Assembly (NCBI GenBank): GCA_030267565.1
Contig: BRXU01000006.1
Location: forward strand, 3,026,001 to 3,090,000
Source of the DNA: Pleodorina starrii
Lineage: Eukaryota > Chlorophyta > Chlorophyceae > Chlamydomonadales > Volvocaceae
DNA: 64,000 nt
Reading direction: 5' to 3'
The notes under the pieces are model-generated. The model did no database searches. It had not been told where the DNA came from and saw nothing but the letters and a program-made list of their open reading frames with translations. The position numbers and the translations under genes were made by a program. Shown piece after piece: positions 35,972 through 47,648 of the stretch. How positions within the stretch are numbered: position 1 is the first letter of the stretch; every line of letters starts with the position of its first letter.

Positions 35972-38900
35972 ATGATGCGGCTTATATCGAAACTACCTAG
36001 CGTTGCGCCGCTGTGCTTCTTCCTCATCTCGGTAAGTTTGCATGTCCTAGGTTTGTGCTCTTGATGTCCCCTGGTCTGCATCATGGCGGGGGGAAGCGGA
36101 TGCACAGACCGAAGGAAATTAGAGCGTGCTGCGGCACGCCTCGCCCTGCAGGTCGCGTACAAGCTTGCATGGACCGCCATCTCGTCTCTCCTCAGCCAGT
36201 ACAGCAAAGCCTATGGGCCAGGCATTCTGCTGCAGCTGAATGTCGCCTACTTCTTTCCAAGCATCCCGGTGCTCATGCTCCAGGCGGTCTTTAACGACCG
36301 GTGGGTCCCGTACAACCGTTTCCCGCTCCCGTACTCTTACTGGCACATGATGTCCATGTACCGGTTCCTTTTCATCCCACTCCCTCACCTCGCCTCGCCT
36401 AAATGTCCCTTATCCATTTGATTCAAATGTCCTACCTCCCACCTTCCCACCTTCCCCGACCTTCCCCCACCTTCCCCGATTCCTTCCCCGATTCCTTTCC
36501 CAATTCCTTCCAACGAGCCGCAGCATGGACCGCCGACTGGGCCTGCCCGGCGGCGCGCTGCTCCGCTTCTCCCTGGGTCTCGGTGGCCTGGTGGCCCTCA
36601 CCCGCTACTTCCCCGCCCTGACAGCGGGGTCGGAACAGGCGCTGCTGGTCACCACGGTTCTGGTGGGCATGTCGTACGGCATCGCGTTCGGGACGTCGTA
36701 CCAGATCGCGTCCAAGTACGCGGCGGGGGCGACGGTGGCGCTCACGACGGGTGTGTGGGTGTGTATATGTGTATGTGCGTGTGCGTGTGTGTGTGGGGGG
36801 GGGTTAGGGGCGGGGCGGGGTAACGGAGATGCGAAGCGGACAATGAGCCGAGCCAAACCGAACCGGGGTCGTGGGGTTGGGGGGTTGGGGAGCGCCCGTC
36901 GGCCCCTCTCGGCCCCACCCAACCACCCAACCACGACCACCTACCCGCCCGCCAGCCCTAACCCACCTGGTCCAGCAACTGAGGAGCGCCCCTCACCCCT
37001 CGCCCCCCCTCCAGTTGCTGCCGCCGGTACCCATCAGGATGCATCACACGTCTTAACCACCCTCTCTCCGCTCCCATCCCCATCCCCAACCCCATCCCCG
37101 GTCTCGCTCCCTCCCCACCCCCACCCCCTTCACCCACCCCCTTCACCCACCCACCCCCAAAGGCTTCGTGAGCAGTGGCCCGGTGGTGCTGTTGCTGGAC
37201 CTGGCCCTCAAGAGGGGGCCCTACTACTCACCCGAAGGACTGGAGCGATTGTTCCAGTGAGCCGTCGAGGGGGGAAGGGGGCAGTGTATGTGTGTGGTAG
37301 TGTGTGTCCGTGTCTCTGCCCCGGCGCAACGCGGCTCGACGCGGCGCAACGCGGCTCGACGCGGCGCGGCTCGGCTGGTCGCAGGTGGGTGGCTGTGATT
37401 ACGGCGGCGGGTCTGGCGGCGGCGGCGGCGCTGGTGCTGGGGAGCTGGCGGATGCTGTCGGCGGGGCCGCCGCACCGCGTCGAGCTCAAAGTGCCGTACA
37501 AGGCGCCGTCGTACGGCAGTAGTGTGGGCGGCAAGGACGGCGGCTCAGGGCACGGGTCGGACCGGGCGGGCGGGCCGTATGTACGGCACAGGGGCGAGCA
37601 GGGCGGAGGGCAGTACGACGGCGGCGCGCTGACGCCGTACGGCAGCGGCTCGTTCGGGCAGAACGCCAACGGTTATCACAACCACCATAACTACAACGGT
37701 TACAGTACGGCGGGCGGCGGCGGCGGCTTTGGCGCGGCGGGCCGCAGCCACCACGCCATCACGCTGGACTTTTCGGGCGCCGCCAACGACCATCACAACC
37801 ACCACAACGGTCATGACGGTTTTAGCAACCACCACAACCACCATCACGGCGGCGGGGCCTCCCACTCCATGTTCCACATGTCGGCGAGTGCGGACGGCGG
37901 CCAGGCGGATCAGTCAGTGGACGAGAGCAAGGTGTGTGTTTGTTTGTGTGTGTGTCTGGGGGGGGGGGGGTAGAGGTTTACGCCTTGAGGTTACTCTTTG
38001 CACGTGTGTGTTCGTGTATGTACACCCCCATCCCAACCCCCTCCCAACCCCCTCCTCAACCCCCCCCACCCCCCCATGCACACCCCCTTCCTCACCCCTC
38101 AACCCTCAGGTCTCCAAACGTGACCTGCCGCTCTTCCGCCTGGCCGCCCGCATCCTGCCCGCCGCGCTGTCCATCACCCTGTCAGTGGGTACCAGCATGC
38201 TCATATTCCCCTTCTTCACATACATGACATCCACGGGACTACTGGGGGAGAGACTGCCGCAGGTAGGAGCGAGGGGGAGGGGCGGGGAGGGGAGGGTGGG
38301 TGGGAGGGGGCGGGTGGGGGGGATGGTTGGCGCGGGGGGAGCTGAGCTGGGGGCGGGTGTGGGGTTTGCGGGGGAAGGGCGGATGCGGAAAGGAGGCGGG
38401 GAGAAGCAGTAACACTGGCCGCCTGCTGCTGCTGCTGCTGCTAATGCTGGTGTTGCTGGTGCTGGTGGTTCCGTTTCGTCGGGAAAGGCTCTGGGATTGC
38501 GGTGCGCTGCCGTACCCGTATATATATAATAGTCCGTGAGTTAGTTGTAAGTTTTAGTTTAGGTTTTAGTTTAGGTTTCACCAAACCCGGCGGTACAAGG
38601 AGGCCGTTGCGCAAGCTGGCCCCACCCCGCAATGCGCCATTTCCCTCACGGGCCTCACGGGAACCAACCGGTTGCAGGTGCTGTTTTACATTCGACTGGT
38701 GGGCGACATTGCGGGACGGCTGGTGCCGCGGAGGCTGCAGGTACGACACTGCACGACGCGGTACGGCGCGGTACGGGCTGGAGATGCGGCTGGGGTGTGG
38801 GAGGAAGTGGCCTGTGCGGAGGGGCAGCGCTAGGGGAAGTGATATACTGGGACCCTAAGGACTGGAACACGCCGTGTGTCCTGATTTACCCCCGCACCCG

Positions 38901-39925
38901 TGGTTGTGTGTGTGCGTGTGTATATGCGTGTGTATATGCGTGCGTGTATGCGTGTACGTGTATGCGTGTGTATGCTTTACCCCTTCACCTGCCCTCTGCC
39001 CCCAACCCTTCCACCTCCTCCTCCTCCCCCCGTTTTCGCTGCGGTATCTTTCTTCTTACCCCCCCTCTTCCCCTTCCCTCCTCCTCCTCCTCCTCCTCCT
39101 CCTCTCCTCTTCCCCCTCCACCCCCCAAAGGCCACCACCGTCCGCAAGCTGATGTTTTGGGCGTTTGTGAAGCTGGCCATGGTTCCCCTGCTGTTCGGCT
39201 GCATCTTCACTCCCGAGCTGTTGGGGGGAGATGTCACGAGCTGTGTGGTGGTGGCGCTGTTCTGGGTGCTGTCGGGTGAGGGGGGAGAGGGCGGGGTGCG
39301 ATGGGGTGGGGGAGAGAGGATGGAGAGAGAGGAGGGCAGGGGGGTGCACGGACCGAATGTGTGGGAAACGGCTGTGTGTATTGGGGTTCGCGGGATGGAA
39401 GGCGCGGTCCGGGGTCCCTGTCTCTATGACCCCTCCTCCCACCTCTCCTCCCACCCTCCCACCCTCGCACCCCCGAAACCACCCCACCTCTGTCCCCCAC
39501 CTGTGTCCGCCCTCCCCTGTCCCCTCCCACCAATCCCCCAACCCTCCTAAAACCCATTCCCCTTCCCCCTAATCTCCCCAGAACCAATTTCAGTTCCCAA
39601 ACCCCAAACCGCAAAGCCCCCTCCCCTCCTCCCCTCCCCTTCAAACTTCACTCTTCACTCTTCAAACTCTCGCCCGCTAACCCCCTCTCCCTCCCCTCCC
39701 CTCCCTCCCCTCTCCCTCCCTCCAGGTTACCTCAACACCTGCTCCTACCTGGTGGCCCCCACGCTGGTACCCCCCAGCCAGAAATCCCGCGCCAGTGGGC
39801 TCATGACCGTCGCCTTTCAGTCGGCGTGTTTCGGAGCGCTCATGCTGGCGTATGCCGTACAGCAGCTGGAGGTTTCGGCGCTGGTGAAGCAGGTGGCTGC
39901 GGCGGCGGGCGCGTCACCGCACTGA
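35972..39925 (+). CDS. Equilibrative nucleoside transporter (SLC29)-like membrane protein
   Basis: Exons: 35972-36031, 36152-36300, 36524-36750, 37163-37256, 37385-37931, 38110-38262, 38678-38740, 39131-39275, 39726-39925 (TGA); in phase, 545 residues. About ten hydrophobic segments are seen. Family-like blocks are YGPGILLQLNVAYFFPSIPV near the N-terminus, GFVSSGPVVLLLDLALK, VLFYIRLVGDIAGRLVPRR, and GYLNTCSYLVAPTLVPPSQK leading into SGLMTVAFQSACFGALMLAY. The last two parallel the ENT blocks around the GD-x-x-GR motif and the AP-x-x-VP ... AG helices. ENTs move nucleosides or bases across membranes without direct energy input. The central loop (about 205-355) is unusually long and rich in His, Asn and Gly, with HH-N-HH clusters. 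Exon 1 (20 residues) is chosen because its GTAAGT donor keeps phase with the next acceptor; a start at ATG 36083 is the alternative. Confidence 0.68.
39031..39064 (-). repeat. Dispersed repeat family B, reverse copy in ENT-like gene intron
   Basis: Plus strand reads CGTTTTCGCTGCGGTATCTT and then TCTTCTTACCCC, the reverse complement of family B. It lies in the intron at 38741-39130. Confidence 0.72.
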
Positions 39926-41757
39926 GAGGAACACCGGGAGAGGCAGGCGGAAGCGCGGAAGAGAGGGAGGGAGGGAGGGAGGGAGGGAGGGGGTAATAAT
40001 AAAGATGAAGCCGCAGCGATGAAGCGGAGGAGGCGACCACGACGACGCCAGGCGCGAATCCCGGAGCTCCGAAACCGGACCCTGCGGGGAGGGAGGGAGG
40101 GAGGGAGGGACGACGCGGCGCTGGTCGTGGGTGGAGGTCTGTGAGGAAAGAAAGAACGAGCGAAGGGGAACCGCAGCGAAGCCGGGCCCGTTTGGGCGGC
40201 CCTCCGGCTTGAGATAGACTGCCGTACAGTCGTACGGTTGGACGGCTTTTGAGGAGCTGCGGTTTGGTCAGTCAGGCCGGTGTCGCAGCGGGTGGTGGGG
40301 GGAGGGGGGGGGGTGGGGGAGGGGGCCGGTGGCAGCGGGGGTGGGGGTTTGAAGAGTGAATTTGCAACAATGAAACAAGCAGGGGGTGGGGGTGGGGGAG
40401 CCCCTGGCGCTTGGACACAGCTGCACTGGCGGCCTACGCAGCCCTTGCCTGCTGCCTCGTGCCTCCTCCCCCATTGCAGCGAGTTCGTGTGGGTGGGTGT
40501 ATCGATGTTACCCAGTGGGGGCTCCAGACTCGACCCAGACTCGACTCGGGAAGGGGTGAACCAACAGGGGCTGTCCAGCAGCTGGCCCGCCCTTCGTGCG
40601 CTGTTACGTCTATGTACTGTACTGTACTGTACTGTACCGGCGGCGGAGAATCTTTATTTATTGCAGTGACGCGCTCCGCAGCCGCAGTCAGTGAGGAGGG
40701 CGCGCTGAAGACGCGTGCTTGCTCTGGCCTTCTGTCGGGTTCCATGCGTTTCGAAGGGAATTGTGGAGGCAATGCCTGCCCCTTCCCCCGTTTGTTTTTG
40801 CATAAACCTCCGGTCTAGGCCAGGTTGGGCAGAAGTAGGCCAGGTTCGGCGGCTCGCTTCTGCAGAGCCGCGGAGCGCGTTTGAGCGGGGCTCCAGCCAC
40901 ACAGCCACACTGCTCCCCGGCAATGCAAAAGCCAGCTCCCCGATTCGCTTTTCTCCATCCGTCCGCGTCGACGCCCCCTCCAAGCACCAGACAGGCTGAC
41001 CCATGGGTCGTGGACCGCATCGCGCCGCATCGTCCGCAATGCAACCCACTACACACCGGTGCGAACCCGATCCTCTCTCTCCAGTCTCAACGCATCCCCA
41101 GTACCACTTCTCCGCACGTCAGCGCAGCTGTCGGGGAGGGAACTGTTTTGGCGGTCTCACGTGCGGCGATGGACGTTAGCACGCCCCCCGAGTACCGTAC
41201 ACGAGGTCCGGGCCTGCGTGGGCTCGCCGCTGTCGTCAAATGTGCCCCGGTGCGACATCGTGGTAGGCGTGATAAGAGGCCGTCATGGTCCCACACCGGG
41301 CCTGTTCCCCTGTGTTGCTCGGGGATTGATTCCCCGGCTGCCGCTGAGCGCCGGGGAGCCCCCGCGCCAACGCAAACCGAAGGTCCGGACCCCGCGTTTT
41401 TTGGAGAGCTAGGCGCCGGAGGTAGGCAAGCGGTTGGCCGGGTTCGCGCAGAAGGCGGACACGCGGCTGGAACCGTTCAAGAGAGATTGTCTTTACGAAT
41501 TGTACCTCATGTTTATAGGATGGTGGTATAAAGGTACATAAGGTCATGCGCATTTTAAACACAACGTTCTGGAAGGCCGTACAAGCGGTTGTACGGCGTG
41601 GCCGCAATGAAGCTGGGCTCAAGTGCCCCACGCGAACACCACTCATATAGATGCGTTGCACCGCCTGCAAATTTGCATTCACGCTTACAGGCACCAGGAC
41701 TTTACCTGCCCATCACCAGCGGGGTTTCGCCTTGCCTTCTACCTTTCCTTCGCAAAA
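39926..41757. other. Intergenic region before MBF1
   Basis: About 1.8 kb. It begins with GGGA repeats (39968-39990 and 40090-40110) that follow the ENT-like stop, family-B-like fragments (about 40013 and 40168), a (GTACT)n run at 40611-40637, and then mixed sequence with no supported exon. The last few hundred bases should hold the MBF1 promoter and 5' UTR. Confidence 0.5.
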
Positions 41758-42555
41758 ATGAACATGAACGGCCAGGACTGGGATCAGGTGGTGATTAGGA
41801 AGAAGCAGCCATCGGGCGCGGCACTAAAGGATGAGGCGGCCGTAAACGCGGTGCGTTTCAATTTGCAGCTCGCTTAGGGGACCACATAAATTCATCTTCA
41901 CGATATATTCTACAGGCTCGGCGACAAGGAGCAGCTGTGGACACGACAACAAAGTGTAGGTTTCCCGCAGCCCCAAGGTGGATCTGCTGCGTGCTGACCG
42001 CCTCGCATTGCCTGGGACCGCAGTCAATGCCGGCAAGAACAAGCCAGCACAGCAGACTGTCAGTGGAAAGCCAGCAGCTAAGCTAGAGCAGGAGACGGAA
42101 GATTTCCATCGTAAGTCGAAGCGTAGTCGCTCAGCGATCTGTGCGGCTGGAACGGGAGTTTTGACGCAGTAATATATATCTTTACCTGGTTCATTTATCC
42201 GCAGACGAGCGTGTGTCGTCGACCTTGAAACAGCAGATTGTCCAGGCGCGGACGGCGAAGAAGATGACGCAGGCGCAGCTAGCGCAGGTGAGAATTCAGT
42301 AGCCTACTGGGAAATGCGCACCGTGGCTGCGTTTATGGATCTATATGTGTATTCATGGCGTACGTCGATAACACGCTGGCTGGTGGCCTGAACCCGGCAA
42401 ATCAGTAACCAAAACCCTCCATCCGCCGTTCCGCCCCACAGGCCATCAACGAGAAGCCACAGGTCATTCAAGAGTACGAGTCGGGCAAGGCTATCCCGAA
42501 CCCGCAAGTTCTGTCGAAAATGTCCCGCATTTTGGGCGTTGTGCTGAAGAAGTAA
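41758..42555 (+). CDS. MBF1: Multiprotein bridging factor 1 (transcriptional coactivator)
   Basis: Exons: 41758-41850, 41916-41955, 42024-42110, 42205-42287, 42442-42555 (TAA); in phase, 138 residues, the normal family length. The N-terminal MBF1 domain opens [18 protein letters not shown] and continues [20 protein letters not shown]. The C-terminal Cro/C1-type helix-turn-helix has [20 protein letters not shown] and [19 protein letters not shown], close to the eukaryotic consensus. MBF1 bridges TBP and bZIP-type activators in the nucleus and is linked to stress responses. Introns are very short (64-154 nt). The exon 3 acceptor (AG at 42022-42023) was chosen over an earlier CAG because it restores the conserved FNAG segment in phase. 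The gene is convergent with the ELIP gene. Assignment is firm. Confidence 0.95.
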
Positions 42556-44715
42556 GCCTGCCTCAACCAGGGAGGCGGGAGGCGAAACCCACATGCCGTG
42601 GCAGCAGCCTGCAAGGTCGAAGTGCTCAAACTTGCAAGGTCTGTCGCTAGTGACTGCTGTGTAGTCCTTGGCACGGCAGGCGGCAGTTAAATGTTTAAAA
42701 TTGCAGCTCTGCAGGATAGAGCCGCTTGCCTTGAGGCGAACTCGGGAAAGCTCGAGGCGTAGAACCCTGCCCAGGCAGGCACGAGGGGCGGCTTTTGAGT
42801 AGCTGCATTGGACTGTTGCGCAGGCTGACTAGTTTTAGGCCTATGCAGATGTACTTTCTTCAGTGTATGGCAGAGCCTCTACATTGCGGGGGCACAAGGC
42901 AACTGAGGGTACTATTAGTGCCGAGCAACTCACCAGCAGGCTGAACGACATTCAAGTGTTGAATGTGGTCGAGTGTGGCAGATGCGGCTGGAGGTTGAAA
43001 TGGAGGTGGAACTCAGTGTGACTATGATACGGCATGTGCCGTACTGCATGGGGGAACGCCGAACGCGCGTCAGGCAGGTCCACTTCAGGCGTTTTGGTCG
43101 ACTGTCCTGATGGTTCTGTGACTTAAGGGGCTTTCTAGGGTAATGTGCCGTCGTAATGGCAGAGCAGCGTGCTGCGTGGTGCCTCGCCCGTTCATGAGCA
43201 TCGAACCCTGCGGGCTTGTATTGTGGTCTTCTCTATGTAAGGTTTGTGACTGCGATGTGACTGCAAACGGATCCTCTCTACCTTACATCCTTGGGCGAGC
43301 ATTTTTCATGCAATCAATGACGAATGATGAAAGTATCCCTGCGACATCTGCATTTGTTGCGGATTGGTCACGCACGACGTCTGCATGCAGGCTCACCATC
43401 TGGGGAAGTACATTACCAGATTTTGCATACCGGTATGTGTCACAGCAACCACGCTCGGCCTAGAGCGGCAGGTCGAAAGCTACAGCCAAGTGCAGACGTG
43501 GTGTCGCATCATACCACGTTGCCTGCAACGTCGCCGCATGCATGGTAATCCATCTTGAATTGCAACAAACCGGTATCTTACAAGTTCAATGACTGACCAC
43601 CATTGCCATCTAAAGAACTTCCCCCACAGGAGCTCTACAGGGGCTTAATAGCCGCACCTGTACAGCCTGTGGGGGCAGCTATGAATGCACCAAAACCCGC
43701 CAGTTGACGCGCCGCCAACTGGGATGAACTGGGATGAAAAGAATCATCATTACGCTCGTCAGATCACAGCCGTCTCTTACTCGGACCCTCGGCTCACACA
43801 GCGGGCACGCCGGTGAGGAATCTCCAGCAAAAATACGACACCGGCTTCAATAGCCAGCAAAAGAATTTGCTCACGGTCGGGCGGCGGTCCACATCTCCCG
43901 GTACCGGTACCTCGAGAGAAGGTCTGTGCAGGGGGCCACGGCTTCCGACCGCTTCACTCCCCTCGTCGTCCACCACGCCCTCACTTCCCCAGCTTCCGAC
44001 TGACACTCCTTCCGCTCTTGTAACGTAACTGTCACTCCCTGCTCTCGCCACACACGCACTCACAGACGCATTCGACACTCTCGACCTCCTCCGAAATGTC
44101 AGCGCTCCGATCCAGGAGCAGCTGTGGCGCGCAGGAATATAGCTGCAGCAGCATTCAACACTCCCGCAGAACGAAAGGATCAAACACCGCAATACGACGA
44201 AAAAGACAAGACGCGTAGGGCGCACATCCGCCGCTCGCGGGCCCTCAACGGCGGGCTTTCGAGGCGTGCGGGCATCTTACCACCAACGCGCAATAGAGGT
44301 TCCGCTTCCCCTCTCCTCGAGCCTAGCATGGCATGCCAAACGACTTGTCCCCAGCACGCCGCTCAGGGTAAAGGTTTTCGAATGCGGCGCGGCAGGGCGT
44401 GAAAGCCTGTGCACCGAAGTGCGGCCGCGCGAAAAGCCAAAACGACGTCCAAAACATGGTCTTGAGTTCAGCAAAAGCGGACCGCGGCACGGTCCGAAAT
44501 TGCGGGCCCGCCCAATTTGCAGTCGCAAACTCGCTCGGAAAATTTCACGTGAGGATCACGTGAGGGTCAGCAGCCAACTCGCTACGCACAGCGCAACGCA
44601 GCCTCCATATGGCATGCAAACGCGCGCATCGCTTTGTTTGTACATTGTCATCTAAACAACAGCAGCAGATTCCAACTACCAGAGGCGACCCACGGGACAG
44701 TGCAGGCGCGCTCAC
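42556..44715. other. Convergent intergenic region, no gene seen
   Basis: Between the MBF1 and ELIP stop codons, about 2.2 kb. GC is lower than in the coding regions. Open frames are short and carry no recognisable motif. It should hold both 3' UTRs; TTACA at about 43577 would be a minus-strand TGTAA but is over 1.1 kb from the ELIP stop. Confidence 0.5.
43236..43240 (+). promoter_or_regulatory. Candidate polyadenylation signal for MBF1
   Basis: TGTAA about 680 nt after the stop codon, a usual distance for 3' UTRs in this algal group. It is not confirmed by transcripts. Confidence 0.4.
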
Positions 44716-46680
44716 TCACAGCAGCGCCGCGCCGCCGCGCGCAAACTGCTCCGCCAGGATAAGGCCCAGCGTGCCCACCATCGCGACGCGACCGTTCAAC
44801 TTCTCCGCCAGGGCGTTCCAGGTGTACGGCAGCGGTCCGTCGGGGAAAATGTCGTTCTCCGACGCGACGACGCTCGCGGCGGGCACGCGGCCCACGACGG
44901 CGGGAGCAATGGACGCCGCCAGGGTCAGCAGACCCACCGCAGCCGCGGCGGCGGCGCCCACGGGCGACGAGAGCTGCTGCAGCGCAGACTGGTTCGTGAG
45001 GATCTCAGTGACGGCAATGCCCAGGAAGCCGACCTGTACGGAAGAGGGGACGAGCAACGCCGAGTGAATGAGTCATAGGGAGGACGAGCAAGAGGCACGG
45101 GCGCGGGGTGTGGAGCATAGCATGTGCTGTGCTGTGCCGAGGGCCAAGGCGGGCCCAGGTGGACCGAACGCAAGCTGCCATTTGGCGTTTGGGCGGCTCA
45201 ACGCATCCGGCTCAAGTAGGCCGGCCGAAGAGCGTGTTGTCTTGGGTGGGTGCCTTTTCGCAGAGTCTTCCCCCGCTAAATAATCCGAACGTCTCCCTTT
45301 CCGCCTCCATAACGCAGCCGAAAAAACGAGCCAAACCCACCATCGCGACGCGGCCATTGATGGTCTCGGCGCTGGGAGAGTCGGCGCGCAGCACTGGCTG
45401 GTACGCCTCCACGCTGAATCCCGCCACGGCGGCCGGCAGCGGGCTGGACGTGTCGATGCGGACGCGGTTCTGATCGTCGATGGCTGTGTGGAGAACCAGG
45501 AGGAGGAGGAGGATGGGCAACAAAGCACAAGCGGAACAACACGAGGGCAACGAGAGTTGGAACAGCGATTAGGGAGAACTGACAGACAGACAAACAGGCG
45601 GGCGGGCAGAAAAGCCGCTGACTAAGATGCAGGGTCCGTCACAGCAAGTTTCTTTTCGAGTAGCCGTGCTGGGCAAAGTAGCAAGCCGTGCTGGGTAAAG
45701 CACGTAAGAGCCGGAGCCGCAGCGTTTCTGCCGGCTGGCTAGGCGTGCTGAGCGCACACAGTGGGAGATTACGATGCGGGCAGGGAGGCCCGGGGAAGCC
45801 CTAGACCTCCTAGGCCTCTAAATGGCACACGCCGCGTGGCAAGCGGCTGTCGAGCAGGTTTCGGAGCGTCCGCGCCGTCGCGTGCACCAATGGGGCTAAG
45901 CGGGGCTACTCGATAGGCCCCGTTAGTGGATGTCGACGGGGTTGTCACATGGGTTTTCGCCGACTGATGTCGAGACGAGGTAGCAGCATGCGTTGCAAAC
46001 CGGGTGGGTTCCGATTCCGATTCCGAGCAATGTGATTGGCATAGATGGCGACCCACCCGCCGGGTAGCGCACACCGAGCTTGCGGTCAACAACGACGACC
46101 TCGTCCTTGGCGGCATCGTACGACACGTAGTACACGACACCATCGATGTTGCGGGTGGTCTCGCCGCCCTGGGAGCAAGCAGGGAAGTGGTGGGCGAGCG
46201 TGGGAAGGTCACTTCCATGGAGCGGCTCGGAAGAGTTCAGCGAGGGCGTAACTGTTGGGGCGGTTTTGCCCTGGAGGTCGCAGAGAGGGACTGGAATCCG
46301 AGATGCCGACAAAAACCCAGTCGGCTGGCTTGCGTGGTCAGCAATAGCCGGGAAGGGGGGCCGGGAAGGCTGCATAGCTGAAACAAGCAACAGATGTTTG
46401 GCGAAATGTAACAGTCGTTCCTCAGACGAGTACAGTTGTTCTAAGCAGCGTTTGAGGCCACAGCCGTTTGCTGATTGGTGGAACGATGCACTCGCAGGGG
46501 CTCAGGCCTCCAGAAGGAACGGACCTGCGCGCCGACGAGGTTGTTCTTCGTCAGGTTGATTGGCTTCCAAAGTTTAAGGTCCGCCACCTTGGTCGGCGCG
46601 GTTGTCGTCGCCGTAGCGCTGCACCGCACACGCGGGCGAGCCGTGGTGAACGGGCGCATAGAAAGCTGCTTGACCATCAT
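44716..46680 (-). CDS. ELIP: Early light-inducible protein (three-helix LHC-like), plastid
   Basis: Exons: 46680-46525, 46168-46057, 45483-45341, 45033-44716 (stop); in phase, 242 residues. Residues 1-30 are a chloroplast transit peptide (MRPFTTARPRVRC). The chlorophyll-binding LHC motif occurs twice: AETINGRVAMVGFLGIAVTE (about 128-147) and NALAEKLNGRVAMVGTLGLI (about 209-228), with a non-LHC hydrophobic helix between them (PVGAAAAAAVGLLTLAASIA, about 161-180). This is the three-helix arrangement of ELIPs, thylakoid proteins that bind free chlorophyll under light stress. The exon 3/4 junction lies inside the first motif, between GRVAM and VGFLG, and supports the model. Residues about 53-90 (GVVYYVSYDAAKDEVVVVDR) form an extra hydrophilic module I do not recognise. 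It is divergent from the exostosin-like gene. Confidence 0.87.
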
Positions 46681-47648
46681 TTTTAGGTTAATGTGGATTG
46701 AAATGAGCAGTTGGGTGCCGCGTATGTTTTGAAGTAAGCTGAATCAGAGAGCGCCCGGTCGCCACATACTCGATTTTTCTACAGCTCCGGAACCACTGGC
46801 CACAGAGAAAGCCGCACACACGGCACTGAATTTACCGTTCGTACTTATTTGCCTTCGCAAACATACAAAAAGGAAAAAATACCAGTTAAGTTCGTTCGCG
46901 TTTGGAGCCACTGTTGGAAGCCCTGTCATCCGAGCGTCGTTCCTGGATCGCTTGGGCTATTTGGAAGGCATGATAATTTTTTGGGGAGCATGGGGAGATG
47001 TTTTGTGGCAGTCGATTTCCTCTTTCGCATCGAATTGGATGGTACAGCTATCCAGAATCAGCGTCACTGTCGGGTCTTTTATGAGCCCCCACGATTGCAT
47101 CTGGGCCCTCGATACTGCATCGTGTCCTCGTTATGTAGTTCAGACGCGGTCGCCCCTTTTGTATTCCTCTCTCCTCCCTCTCGGCGCTCGGCGAGCTCGC
47201 ATCTGAATAACGCGCGATGCAAGAGCCTTTGGACGGATATTATTACGTTGAAAAAACGCAGCCGCTAGCCAAGAAAGTATGCATGAACATCATGATCTGA
47301 TGGCACACCGCGAGAAACCCGAGCAACCGATGCAACATTCATCTGCCTTTGTGCAACGATGCGCAATACATCTGGCCAACGCAAGCCAATACCAATTTTG
47401 ATTCCCCCGAAGCCAAGCTTCCGTATCGGTTGACTTTGGAAAGAGTACGGGCAGGTGTCGCGCTTACGAATGACTATGTTGGCCCGCCCATACCATCAAA
47501 ATACAAACGTTTGGACCTCTAGGCATTATAGATTAACGATGAGCCCGTTCATGAAGGATGTTCTACAATAACTAGGCTCTATTAAGTATGCATTGAAGAC
47601 AGCACAGTGGCGCAAGTAACTAAGCACACCTGGACTAATTGATCAGAA
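46681..47648. promoter_or_regulatory. Divergent promoter region, ELIP / exostosin-like gene
   Basis: These 968 nt between two divergent start codons are distinctly AT-richer than the surroundings (especially 46840-47640). No coding exon is supported and no single light-response element can be named with confidence. Confidence 0.5.

Noticed and set aside
36083..36421. ATG 36083 as start of the ENT-like gene
   Set aside because: It gives a charged N-terminus in place of a first hydrophobic segment. The upstream exon at 35972-36031 has a consensus GTAAGT donor and joins in phase, so it is preferred, though not proven.
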